Source: Cyathus striatus (lineage: Eukaryota; Basidiomycota; Agaricomycetes; Agaricales; Nidulariaceae). From it: a stretch of 64,000 nucleotides of DNA. Positions 47,549-58,765 of the stretch are shown here, piece after piece. The stretch covers positions 6,324,001-6,388,000 of the forward strand of contig JAOVFP010000005.1 in the NCBI GenBank assembly GCA_025738555.1. The letters are read 5' to 3'. Each line of letters starts with the position of its first letter. Within the stretch, counting starts at the first letter, position 1. The translations under genes and the position numbers were made by a program. A model generated the notes under the pieces. That model did no database searches. It saw nothing but the letters and a program-made list of their open reading frames with translations, and was not told the origin of the DNA.

Positions 47549-50500
47549 ATGTCTCAAACGGAAACAGGTAGGAAACACATATGCTCGCGATTTACATATA
47601 CTTAAGGCGCAGGTGTACCGTACAGCTATTACAGATCGACAAACCTTGAGGAGATTATATGAATCAACGTTGAAGTTACCGGATGATGATGTCTCAAAAC
47701 CTTTACATCTCAAAGCAGTCGGTATCCAGTGCTACACGTCCAACCAACAGTTGAACAGTTTGGATGTTTCCGAGTGGTCTATACAAGCATTCCAGTTGGC
47801 TGTCATACTTACTCAACACGACCAAGAGCTGCGAATCTCCATGCTTAGATCACTTGGCCTGGCTTTCATGCAACATTACGACCTGAGCCGACGTGTCGAA
47901 GATCTAAATAAGGCCGTTTCTACACTACAGGAGGGCATTGATTTATCCCCAGAGAATGATCCCTTGCTTCCTGGTCAGCTAGCGTACCTCGGATATGCTC
48001 TTCAGATTCGATTCGAGCAAACTGAAGAACTACGAGATCTCACGGAAGCTATAGAACTTCATCGGAAGGCTGCTTTCCTTACTCCAGAAGGAAGTCGCTC
48101 CCGATTTGAGATTCTCTTCAATCTCTCATCTGCCTTGGACAGCAGATTTGATCATACACATGAACTAAGCGATGCGGATGAAGCAATCGAAATCATGCAT
48201 GACCTCGTCAATAATATGAATCCAGAAGATCCGCAATATTCTATATCTCTCAACAACCTTGCCTGCACCTTGGGAGCCCGCTTTGATTATAGTGGAGACT
48301 TGAGAGACGCAGGCCAAGCTATCGATGTTCAGCGTAAAACGGTCGAGAATAGGCCCAATGACCCCAGTTCTCTGACGAATCTGGGTAACGCACATCGAGC
48401 ATATTTCATGCAAACCGGGGAGCTACCACATATCCACATGTCCATTGAAGCTCATCGGAAGGCGCTGTCACTGGCAGGAGATGATCTTTTGCCTCTCATT
48501 CTTATAAATTTGGGAGTGTCGCTTGGATGTCGTTTTCTCGCGACAGGTAATGTTGACGATCTTGAAGAAGCCATAGCACTTGAACAGCGCGGTATTCAGG
48601 TCTGTAGAGATGATGATCCAAAAGTGCGACGGTTCTACAGTGATCTGGGTAATCTGTTTTACTACCGTTCTGCACTTACACAAGATTTGCGTGATATGCA
48701 TGAAGGGGCCCGGGCGCACAGAGAAGGGGTGATTCGAACACCTATTGGACACAGAGATTTGCCTGGACTCCTCAACAACCTAGGAAATTCTATGCAAAGA
48801 CTATTTCGCGCTACGGGGAATGAGTCTGATCTCTCTGAAGCAATCTCGTGTTACAAAGAAGCTGTTTTTCTAACTTTCGATGATAGTATTCAACGGATGG
48901 ACCGTCTAAGTAATCTAGGAGGGGCGTTGTGCAGTAGATATATGCTTGCACACCAGTCATCTGACCTCAATGATAGTCTCAGCGCGTTAAGGAAGTCTGT
49001 TACACTGTGCCCGTCGAATCATGCTCAGCTGCCAAATAATCTTTTCCAACTTGCAGTCGCATTGAAAATCCTGTTCGAAAATGAACACCAACTCGAGACC
49101 ATAGACGAAGCAATCTCAGTTATGGAATGGGCGATAGATATTACTCCTGAAGGGAACGCTGGGCTGCCCTTCCTGCTTGATGGATTGGGAGATTTATTCT
49201 TCCTTCGATACAATACTACACACAGCAATGATAATATTGAAAGAGCTGTTTCGTTATATCGCCAAGCTACACAGATGCCTGTTGGATCCCCATTACCACG
49301 TCTAAGCAGCGGGCGACAGTGGGGGTTGCTGTCTCTTCTCATGGACCCAGAACAGGCCCTTCATGCATTCGAAATTATTTTTAATGACATCGTCCCACAA
49401 TTGGCATGGATTGGACGCACTATGGAACAACGATATATCTTACTGGTAACTCTGGCGGACATTGTGAGCATGGCAACAGCTGTAGCCATCCGATATGAAC
49501 AGCTTCACATGGCTGTGGAGTGGCTAGAACAAGGTCGCTCAATAGTATGGAACCAAGTTAACAATTTCCGTGCACCTTTAGAGGATCTTCGAAAAGCGGA
49601 CCCATCCCTTTGCACAGAACTAGAGAAGATAGGGGTCGCATTACAAGAAGCTAGTATGCGAGAAAATTCATCTGACTTAGTAGGAAGAAGTATGACACAT
49701 AATGTCTCCATTCAAGATGACGTCCTTCGACATCAAAGTCTTGCAAAGCAATGGAATTCACTACTTTGTCAGGTTCGCAGCATAAGTGGATTCGAAAAAT
49801 TTCTCTGTCCAATACCGTTTTTTGAGCTGGTTGTGACATTACCACCATCTGGTCTAGTCATAGTAGTCAATGCCGACTCCTTTTCTTGTGATGCTTTGGC
49901 ACTCACCCGTGGAATATCAGCGGACAGAGTTGATATCTTCACTGTCCCCCTCCCTCGGTTTTACGAGAAGGCTGTCATTCTTCGCGAAAGATTACATAGA
50001 CTACTTTCCGATCCTTCAACTCAGACAAGAACAGTACGAGCAGGTCGCACAGCTACAAGTTGGAAAACACAGTTTTCTATCAAGGATATTCTCCGTGAAT
50101 TGTGGTATGAGATCGTAAAACCTATCATTAATGCGCTTAATCTGGAGGCAAGTATTTATTATCTCCTTCATGATTTTGGTTTAATGAATATGGGATATGC
50201 TTACTATAGCCTACATCTAATCCTCCTCGAATATGGTGGAGTCCAACCGGTCCTCTCGCATTTCTTCCACTTCATGCTGCTGGTGATTATTACCAACATG
50301 ACAAGACTCCTAGTTCTGGATCAAATATCATGGACTATGCGGTTTCATCATACACACCCACTATTACAGCTCTAACGCAAAGTATATTAAAACACAATCA
50401 ACAAAAATCCCGACAGACTCAAGAGTTCAAGGGCTTGCTCACAGTCAGCGAACCAGAAGCTCCTGGTCTTCCGCCTATACCAAGTACAGGTCTAGAAAGT

Positions 50501-51058
50501 TGTGCCCTAAAGAAGCTATTTGACTCTTTTTCTTACACACTGCATAGCTTGGATGGTGTCGAAGCAACAGTGAAGAATGTATCGGATGCCATGCCTTTGT
50601 ACAACTGGATTCACCTTTCCTGTCATTCTCTGCAGAATGATAGCCCTCTCAAGAGTGCATTCTATCTTCACGATGGACAGCTATCTCTGAGCGATATAAT
50701 TAAGAAACCACTTCCTCATTCACAATTTGCATTCCTTTCAGCATGCGAGACGGGAAAGGGCGACAAAAAGCTGTCTGAAGAAGCAATTCATCTTGCGGCC
50801 GGAATGCTGGCAGCGGGGTATACCAGTGTGGTTGCAACTATGTGGTCGATTAGTGACATTCATGCCCCGCAAGTTTCAGAGGAATTTTATTCGTACATAT
50901 TACAGAAAGAGGATGAGAGCTCCACGGAGAATTCATATCCAGATTGTACTAGAGCAGCTGCTGCACTTCATCATGCCATAGGAACATTTCGACATCTAAT
51001 TGGTGATGATGAAGATAGCCTCCTGCTTTGGGTTCCATATATTCATGTAGGTATTTAG
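47549..51058 (+). CDS. TPR-repeat CHAT-domain protein, copy 2
   Basis: Exons 47549-47567, 47635-50147 and 50210-51058 give 1126 residues, with the same architecture as copy 1 and high identity along the length. The TPR array occupies the first half (for example NNLACTLGARFDYSGDLRDA). The CHAT domain has PTGPLAFLPLHAAG, the His motif IHLSCHS (979-984) and FLSACETGKGD (Cys1023). Intron 2 begins GCAAGT, a GC donor, where copy 1 has GTAAGT. If that intron were retained, the protein would end near 50375 without the His/Cys motifs. No stop or frameshift was found in the exons. Likely cytosolic: no signal peptide or membrane span. Substrate and partners unknown. Confidence 0.9.
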
Positions 51059-51752
51059 GTAGACCAGTGGTACTGTGGTACGAAACAATTGGTTACTAGC
51101 TTTACTTTGATACCGAGGCCATTAATTGATAATGCCAATACTTATTCCAAGCCCTCCCTGTGGTCCAGTGACATACAGCAGTGCTAAGCCGGTTATTCTG
51201 AACATCGACCTTGCTCAAGGTCATCTGTTCTCTGATTTCATCCCCATAACTCGAATGCTGGAACTTTGCATTCTCACCGATCGTCGTTTAATTTTATGCA
51301 ATTGCGTACGTTGACCGGACTTGCGTTGTCGCTGCGATCGTCTACGTCAGAGCACGTTGCGCCACTATCCTCTGGATTACTTATCACCCTGCTTCTCTCT
51401 GGCCACCTAAGGGTGTGCTATAGCCTATCATAAACGGCAGCTAGATAGTAAGAGCTGTGCCCATCTCATCTCCCTTTATCTTATTACCTCAGGGCTCAGA
51501 AAACGAAGGATTAAGCCGAATCAAATTATGTCTATGCTCTAAATAATATGCCTGTGTACATCACAGCTACTAGCGTGAAAGATAACGAAAAATGTGAATA
51601 ATAAGATAAAGATGCGCACGCAATGCGCAAGACAATACTGGTATTACATACAATTACAGTTACAGTTATACTAGCAGGGGAATGATATGAGCTGTTGTTT
51701 GTGATACATAAATGGACGATGCAATGGAATAGTAATAAAATAAAGGGAATTT
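51059..51752. other. Intergenic, no gene seen
   Basis: 3' flanks of TPR-CHAT gene 2 and of the convergent small secreted protein gene. No repeat or RNA gene recognised. Confidence 0.5.
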
Positions 51753-52202
51753 TCATCTATACTTGGGTGTGGTGGGTAATCGCCATCCTTGCTCTTTCAA
51801 AGAACTGCCTCCGAAGGTGAACCAACGGGTGTGTGCACCCTTCTTCCAGATATCCGGACGTTTACCTGTAAGACGAGAGAGGTAAACCATAAAGTTACGA
51901 AAGAGAAACGCGAAACAACACAATGAACGAACCAGTGGTAACCAGCGAAGTGCGTACCAGTAGGACTACGAGACATGCATCAGTACGCGTCCAACAACCA
52001 AGAAAACCGAAAACACATACATAGAGACATGAGTCTGGCGCTTGGCAAACTGCACAGGCGTACCCGCCTCCCTCAAATTCTTCGTATCGACCTGCCTGAG
52101 GTTCTTAACAGGCGTCGGGCGGACGACAACGGCCTGAGAGACCATGGCCAACATGCAGAACACGAAGAAGAAAACAAATGAAGAGAAAATGCCGAATCTC
52201 AT
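51753..52202 (-). CDS. Small secreted protein of 100 residues with an 8-nt micro-exon
   Basis: Exons 52202-52021, 51965-51958 (8 nt) and 51865-51753 join exactly in frame to give 100 residues. Residues 1-24 form a clear signal peptide (MRFGIFSSFVFFFVFCMLAM...SQA). The mature part is basic, has no cysteines, and ends in GWRLPTTPKYR. It contains KR at 54-55, a possible Kex2-type site. No family recognised. The upstream region is shared with methyltransferase copy 3, which is transcribed in the other direction, so the two may share a promoter region. The upstream part, without this gene, recurs at 14091. Confidence 0.65.
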
Positions 52203-52636
52203 AATGAAGAGGATGATATACGCTCGTGTGCAGTTGAAAGAGAGACAGATAGTCCCTTTACCCAGGAGATGGTGGTATGAGTGAGGAGAGAGAAAGTGCC
52301 ACCTCTTGAGAGTTTATATCTATGGTACCCCGCCGATCCTTTGAATTGTGTGGCGCGTGTACTGAATTGGGGCGGGGTCTCCTCGACAATGAGGGTATAA
52401 TCGACCAATAGGACTAAGTGGATCATTATTGGTCCACTGGTTACACTGTTAGTGAGGAGCAACGTCGTATTGTCCGCTCTTACAATCACGCACCGATCAC
52501 TATCTGGTAACCTTGACTTGGAATACTGCAAGGGCACACGCTATACTCCCAGGCTCCTTACCGCACTCGAGGTTGTAGCCTTCTGATTTGTGACTTGTCT
52601 TTAATTCCCCCCGGTCGGCCGTAACGTTGATCTGTT

Positions 52637-52646
52637 ATCGGCCGAT
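52637..52646. promoter_or_regulatory. Perfect palindrome ATCGGCCGAT upstream of methyltransferase copy 3
   Basis: It lies 213 bp before the start codon in the region between the divergent secreted-protein and methyltransferase genes. It matches the copies at 6065 and 14454. Confidence 0.4.
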
Positions 52647-52858
52647 AGGCGAACACAATGTTCTACCCCTTCGGTGGTATCATTCAAGAACCTCAGACCA
52701 CAGGGTCATGCCAAAATATACCACGTCGGCCTACCACTGCTTATCGGCCAACGAAGGCGAAAATGCAGCATCAAAGCGTATATATAGTCTGGCAACCTAT
52801 ACCATGAACATTCCAAAATCCGCCCTTGCCTTCAAAATACCAAGGATTCAAAGCAGCT

Positions 52859-53837
52859 ATGACATCCAGCAATCCAACGACTAAACCATTCGATTCGTCT
52901 GGATGGTCTGCATCCACATACAACGCAAACGCGTCCTTCGTGTACTCTGCCGCATTCACTTCTCCGGTTCTGGACCTTCTAGCGGCAATACCTGGAGAAC
53001 GAATCCTGGACGTGGGCTGCGGTAGCGGCGAGTTGACTATTCAGCTCGCGAGGCTTGTCGAGCAGCAAGAAGGCGGGATAGCCGTCGGCACAGACAACAG
53101 CGAAAGCATGGTATATCACGTCTTGTCCTGCTCGAAACACGAAAACTGACGGGGTTTCAGATCCAAAAGAGCAGGAAAAACGGACTTAAACACGCCTTCG
53201 TATGCGACGCACATGCATTACAACTTCCAGAAGAAATCTCCCAAATAACCACAACATTCGATGCGGTGTTCAGCAATGCAGCATTGCACTGGTGTAAACG
53301 TGACCCTCCGGCTGTCATTGCAGGAGTACAGCGCGTCCTAAAGACCGGAGGAAGGTTCGTTGGCGAGATGGGTGGTTTCATGAATTGCATAGGTGTGTAG
53401 CGCATTGCCTCCAAGAAGCCGCAGCCTAACGATTAACCAGGTGTGCGCTCAGCGCTTCAAGAATCTCTGACGCGCAGAGGTTATGATTTTAATGAACTGG
53501 ATCCTTGGTATTTCCCATCGGCTGAAGACTACACAAAGGTCGGTCAGCGCTCAAGCTATCGACATGATAATACTAACTGGTAACATAGCTGCTCGTTGTT
53601 GAGGGATTCAACGTGGAACACGCAGCCTTAGTTCCACGCGTAACACCACTACCAACAGGCATCTACGGTTGGCTGCAAACGTTTGCAAGGGGATCCATCT
53701 TCCGAGATTTCAAGGAAGAAGAGGCGCATGAGATCATGAGAGAAGTTGAGGATAAGTTGCATATCGATTGTCAAGATTCCAACGGAAAGTGGGCAATGAT
53801 GTATGTGAGACTACGATTTGTGGCAGTAAAGCAGTAG
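52859..53837 (+). CDS. SAM-dependent class I methyltransferase (trans-aconitate methyltransferase-like), intact
   Basis: Four exons in frame: 52859-53110, 53161-53392, 53441-53538 and 53589-53837, 276 residues. The start ATG gives MTSSNPTTKPFDSSGW. Motif I, the SAM-binding loop, is ILDVGCGSGELTIQL at about 49-63. Later motifs are FDAVFSNAALHWC (motif IV region) and VLKTGGRFVGEM. The C-terminal part (ALVPRVTPLPTGIYGWLQTF) resembles small-molecule methyltransferases of the trans-aconitate type. The acceptor is unknown, and no biosynthetic gene cluster partner is nearby. It is the only intact member of a locally amplified family: two copies and several relics nearby are pseudogenes. Confidence 0.85.
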
Positions 53838-54239
53838 TAGATTCGAAGGGTAACATATATAAGTGATGGTAAAGTAAGATCCTATGTCCTGCACGATAAA
53901 AGGGAGAAAGATAGACAAGTCAGATCCTAGAGTACAAATTGTAAACGACAGCAGGGACTGCTAAGGCAAAGTAAAATCTGTACCTGAAACAGGACGTCAG
54001 GAGGTGGGTATTTGAAGGTGGCAGCTCTGTACTACTTCTCTCATTAGGTCTTCCGCTACTAAAGCTAAAAAGCAAAACCTACCGATATACCGTCCTCTGC
54101 GATTGGTACGCGAGAGCCTTCGCGCTCCCATTCCAGATGTCCGGATGCATTCCTATCATAGGAGTACAGATTTGGTAGCACATCGTTCCGGGATAGATAT
54201 CACTGGCGTTGAATCGGGTCCATGGGAGGAAACCAGAAG

Positions 54240-54315
54240 TAGGATGACAATCACACCCGTCGCATTCGTATGCGATGTACACACATTACAGCTATCAGAC
54301 AAGACTACAACCTAA
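54240..54315 (+). pseudogene. Short methyltransferase exon-2 relic, block 2
   Basis: It translates as VAFVCDVHTLQLSDK, the same relic as at 7685-7770. Confidence 0.5.
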
Positions 54316-54416
54316 TCAAGGCTATAAGGCTGCATGAAGTATATTAATAGTCTGACAAGCTACATCATGAACAACTTAACGAACCGCTTCGTTACTTAAG
54401 ATCCCAAGCAGCTACG

Positions 54417-55185
54417 ATGTCCAGCAACGCCACGACGATCATTGAACCATTCGATTCCACTGGATGGTCCGCATCTACATGCGACGCAAACGTGTCCTTC
54501 GTGTACTCCGCCGCCTTCACTGTTCCAGTTCTGGAACTCCTAGCTGCAGTTCCTAGAGAGCGTATCTTGGACGTGGGTTGCGGCGGTGGCGAGCTGACGA
54601 TCCAACTAGCAAAGCTCGTCGAGCAGCAAGGAGGCGGATAGCTGTCGGTATGGACAACAGCGAAAGCATGGTAAGTTACATTCTACCCTATTCAGAACAT
54701 GAAAACGGACGTGGTTCGAGATCCAAAAGAGCAAGGAGAACGGGCTCAAGCATGCCTTTGTATGCGATGTACATATATTATAACTTCCAGACGACATCTC
54801 CCAGATAACCATCACGTTTGACGTGGTATTTAGCAATGCCGCGTTGCACTGGTGTAAACGCGATCCTCCAGCTGTAATTGTAGGAGTACCGTGCGTTCTG
54901 AAGGCTGGAGGAAGATTCGTTGGCGAGATGGGGGCTTCATGAACTGCACACATGCGCATCGCGCTGCCTTTAAGTATATAGAAGCTAACGACCTAACCAG
55001 GTCTACGCTCAGCGCTCCAAGAGTCTCTAAAGCGCAGAGGTTATGATTTCAAGGAGCTGGATCCTTGGTATTTCCCATCGGCTGAAGACTATACGAAGGC
55101 CAATTTAGTGCCCATACTATCGACGTGGCATAGCACTAACTGGAGACATAGTTGCTCGTTGCTGAAGGTTTCAAGGTAGAATATG
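54417..55185 (+). pseudogene. SAM-dependent methyltransferase, copy 4, frameshifted and truncated
   Basis: Starts at ATG 54417 (MSSNATTIIEPFDSTGW) and keeps ILDVGCGGGELTIQL. The one-base deletion shared with copy 2 brings in TAG at 54639-54641 after 74 residues. Exons 2 and 3 can be recognised, but exon 4 is cut after about 12 codons by the deletion near 55185. Confidence 0.85.
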
Positions 55186-55189
55186 CATG

Positions 55190-55880
55190 CGTCTTCTCGA
55201 GTACAAATCTAAGATGACAGCAGACATTGTCCGGGTATACGCTCAGCGCCCCACAAACCTCTAAGGCGTGGAAGGTATAGGCTCCACCCACCAAAGACTA
55301 TACAGATATGACAGTTAAGCGCCCAAGTTATCGACATGGTATAGCACTGACTGGTGACATGGCTTCTCATTCCCGATAGCTCCAAGGTGGGGAATACAAC
55401 CTAGATTCCACGCATACACCTCTACCAACAGTCATCCACGGCCAACTCCCATTTTCCGAAATATCAAAGAAGTTAGACGAGAGGCCGCGAGGGCGAGACT
55501 AAGTAAGACTACTGTATCAATACGACCAAGTGTTCGCCACTTTTCAGCGTGACGGCCATGAACACTTGGACCCTCTGTTCAAAGGGCCATGCCGGGTGTG
55601 ACAAAAGTTGTAAGTGTTCATGGGGATCTATGCGAGCGAAGCGAGCGGCCGAAAATCCAACCTTAACCTGAATTTTTTCGCTGTATCTCTGTTCAAAATG
55701 CTCTGTGACGCGTGATAAACAGGACATCTGTTCCTGTTCATGACCCTGTGTGACGCGTCACCGAACACTTGGTCGTATTGATACAGTAGCTTCGTATTGA
55801 CTTCAAGGATTCCAGTGGGAAGTGAACCAGATGTATACGAAATACGACGTGGGTTGTAAAGCGCGTAGATGTCGAAATTT
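55190..55880 (+). pseudogene. Highly decayed third methyltransferase relic, block 2, split by a MITE
   Basis: Counterpart of 9140-9560. Exon-4-like text is at 55380-55460, and the C-terminal MYTKYDV piece is near 55830. The 278 bp MITE at 55509-55786 interrupts it. Confidence 0.5.
55509..55786. mobile_element. 278 bp MITE with perfect terminal inverted repeats and TA duplication
   Basis: The ends are a perfect 25-bp inverted repeat starting CTGTATCAATACGACC. TA flanks both sides (55507-55508 and 55787-55788). The paralogous site near 9452 lacks it, which gives the empty target. The TA target and end sequence fit a Tc1/mariner-derived MITE. Confidence 0.9.
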
Positions 55881-56160
55881 GAGTACTTGAGTTCATATCT
55901 ATGTTGGTGAACCTTTGACGTGGAACATTTATGGACTATTCCCAGTGAAAAGATACGATTGTGTTGTGAAAGAGGGTTTGAACCAAGCGAGTACTTCGTT
56001 GGACAACCTCTGTCACGGTCACAGGCACAAGTGTGACAGGTAACTATACAGTAAGCCGTGACAAGTATCTCCCTTACATCGGAACTCCAACAACTCCAAT
56101 TTCACTCTGCGTTTAATTTGCTCTGCGTGTACTTGAAAAATTACGAATGCAACTAACAAG

Positions 56161-56591
56161 ACCATTTCACATCTTACCACCGAAATCCCTGGAGTGACCC
56201 TAGATTGTTACCTTACAGATATCAGTCCATGGTACTTACTCGTGTGATGGTGGCAAGTGCGTGGTCGTTTTGTGTTCGTTCTACTGAGATATATTCGTCT
56301 TGCTAATAGCGTAAGTATAGTTGTTTCGGCATTATCATTGATTTACATCCGAACATTGTGTGTATTCGTAATTATACTTTTGTGCCGAAGTCACTGTTAA
56401 AGAATCAGTACCCGGCGTGCCGATTCTAATCTAAGGTCGTGGTAGGCTGAAACGGAGTTCCATTAGTTTCTCATAAGCGTCATATGATAACACAGTATTT
56501 CACAAACTCCTGGGATGACGTGACTCACTAGATAACATACCATCTAAGTTCTGATTCCTGTCACTTCCTGAAGTATCGAACCACCAGCGTT
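56161..56591. other. Intergenic, upstream of cyclase A
   Basis: No gene. Presumably contains the cyclase A promoter. Confidence 0.4.
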
Positions 56592-58329
56592 ATGGCTTTA
56601 CCAACATTTGATGAACTTCCACATTTCAACTCATTTCCAGGTTGCGCCTGGGGAGTCTGGGGACCTGACGATGAACTTGGAACAATCAATTTGCTCACTG
56701 ATGAAGTAGTTCGACAAGCTGCCAAAGAGGAAATTAGGTAGCTCACTGATGAGCCTTTTCGCGCGCTGCTGTTACTCAAAGATCTCTCAGAATTGGAAGG
56801 ACAGTCTCGCTAGACTTGTACGTCAAATTTCTGCCTCGAAAATGATATCTACGTATGACATGATCGACAAAAGACCCCTTAATATTCCAGCAAAGGTACA
56901 CTCCAGTTTAATTATAAAAACCCGCAACTCCTAACCAAAATCTTTGCACACAATCGGCTAGCCACTATTTGGTCGCATATCGCCCGAAGTTAATCTGCTT
57001 GTCAATCCCCGTGGTCGGAGGGATGATGAAATACACTTCGTACGAACATTGCCGCATTTTTTATTAACCAACTCCAAGGATGAAACTCCTTCCTCTAGAA
57101 CACACAGTCAGGTTCGCAATGGGATGGTTTGCGCCATTTCGGACTTATCAAAGAAGATGTGTTTTATAATAAGTGAGCTGATATCTACTCCCACCGCGTT
57201 CGTATAGCCACTGAATCTGCAGCCTGAAGTATCCCTGCAAGCTCCATCCCCCGAGGAACAATACCTTTACCCAATCCAAATGATATTAAACCAATTCACA
57301 AAAAGCTTGGGATCCAAAGTGAGCTGTTAGTTTGGATATGGATCTCTGAATGAACCAACGAGAGTCGATTCGCATAGATTGGGCTACTCATGGAATCTCT
57401 GGACGAGGGGTTCTGTTGGATCTAGTTAATTACTATACAGCCAACGGCTCTGATCTTCCATACGACCCATGGAAAAGTCATCCCATCACTGTGCCGGACC
57501 TCGAGGCAGTCGCAAGGCATCAAGGCGTCACTTTTCGAAAGGGGGATATACTATTCCTTAGAGTCGGTTTCATGCAGAAATATTACGGAGTTTCTGAGGA
57601 AGAGCGAACGGCGTTAGAGACGCATAGCGAGTTGTGAGTGTTGATTTTATCTACGATACTCACTAAGTATATGTTTGCCAAGCGCTGGAATAGAGGCTAC
57701 TGACGATATGAAACGATTTCTGTGGTAAGAGTCGATCTTGTGAAATTAATATTTGTGGCCCTTAGATTATTAGGAATAATTATTTCGCTGCAATTGCCAG
57801 TGATCAACCTGGCCTTGAAGTATGTTCCCAAATTATTTGATGAGCAACAAACCTAATGTTTCGTGTAAAGCAAGCGTTTTTTCCCCCAAGAATGGAGATT
57901 GCATTACATCAGGTATTACTTATCTCAACCTTACACATGCAATAAATAACCGTAGTAGACTATAATAGGGTACTTTTTCAGATATCTATGTGTCCATCTC
58001 AGTTAACGTTTGTGATATAAGTCTGTGGGGAATGCCTCTGGGTATGTCGATGCATTACTTCAAACACCATTCAAGAAGCTCACTTGTACATAGGTGAACT
58101 TTTTGATCTTGAGGGGCTATCAAAAATCTGCTCCTCCCTAGGCCGTTATACATTTTTCGTGTCATCCTGGCCACTAAACATGTCAGCCAATTCCGATATT
58201 AATAAATTACAGGCTAATCATGTTTTCCTTAGCATCGGTGGAGCTGCTAGTCCTCCAAATGCAGCCGTAAGTAGTTGGATTCTTATGGTTGATCATTCAC
58301 TCACAAAAATACAATAGGCATACTTCTGA
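56592..58329 (+). CDS. Putative cyclase / kynurenine-formamidase-like metal hydrolase, copy A
   Basis: Fifteen exons give exactly 329 codons: 56592-56737, 56791-56817, 56874-56895, 56962-57039, 57099-57172, 57230-57318, 57378-57633, 57683-57724, 57774-57819, 57871-57912, 57959-57969, 58022-58041, 58094-58181, 58233-58266 and 58318-58329. The protein begins MALPTFDELPHFNSFPGCAW. It carries the family's metal-site region (NTQSGSQWDGLRHFG), then WATHGISGRGVLLDL and DILFLRVGFMQKYYG, and ends GGAASPPNAAAYF. This is the fungal branch of the PF04199 cyclase family, whose members hydrolyse small amides or lactones. The substrate here is unknown. The 11-nt exon at 57959 encodes part of TIIG. No lesion seen. 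Confidence 0.85.
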
Positions 58330-58765
58330 CAATAAATCGTATCCAACCCAGCTCGTTTTCTTATTTCGATTTAAAATGCTGTAAAACCGCTCCAGAAGAA
58401 CTGTCTAAATGATTTTCATGCTATGATAATTAAGGCTTAATGAGTTAAATTTCAACCAAGCGCCTGGGAACGCCTTGATGTCATAAAATAAGTCTCGAGT
58501 CTAGATGACAGGTTGTGTGAGACCAACTCCTCCAAGCCCCGTACTTATTCTCATCTTAATATACACATTCATAGTCAGATGGTAAAAACCACATGCTCGC
58601 AGTCAGGAGCGACACACCGGCGGCGGCGAGCTCTATGGCCGGGTTTTATTATATAGACGCATCTATCATACAGCACTCAGGGAATTGAATATTAGAACGG
58701 AGTGAATGTCAAGCGCCAGTCGTTTGAAAAAAGTAACAACCCACATCATTCCTTCAACATCCAAC
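58330..58765. other. Intergenic between the two cyclase genes
   Basis: No gene. Contains the 3' end of cyclase A and the promoter of cyclase B. Confidence 0.4.

Larger units (their letters stand above)
52450..56160. repeat. Methyltransferase cluster block, copy 2
   Basis: Collinear with 5885-9780. Differences: an intact first methyltransferase, a deletion of about 500 bp near 55185 within methyltransferase copy 4, and a 278 bp MITE at 55509-55786. Confidence 0.85.
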
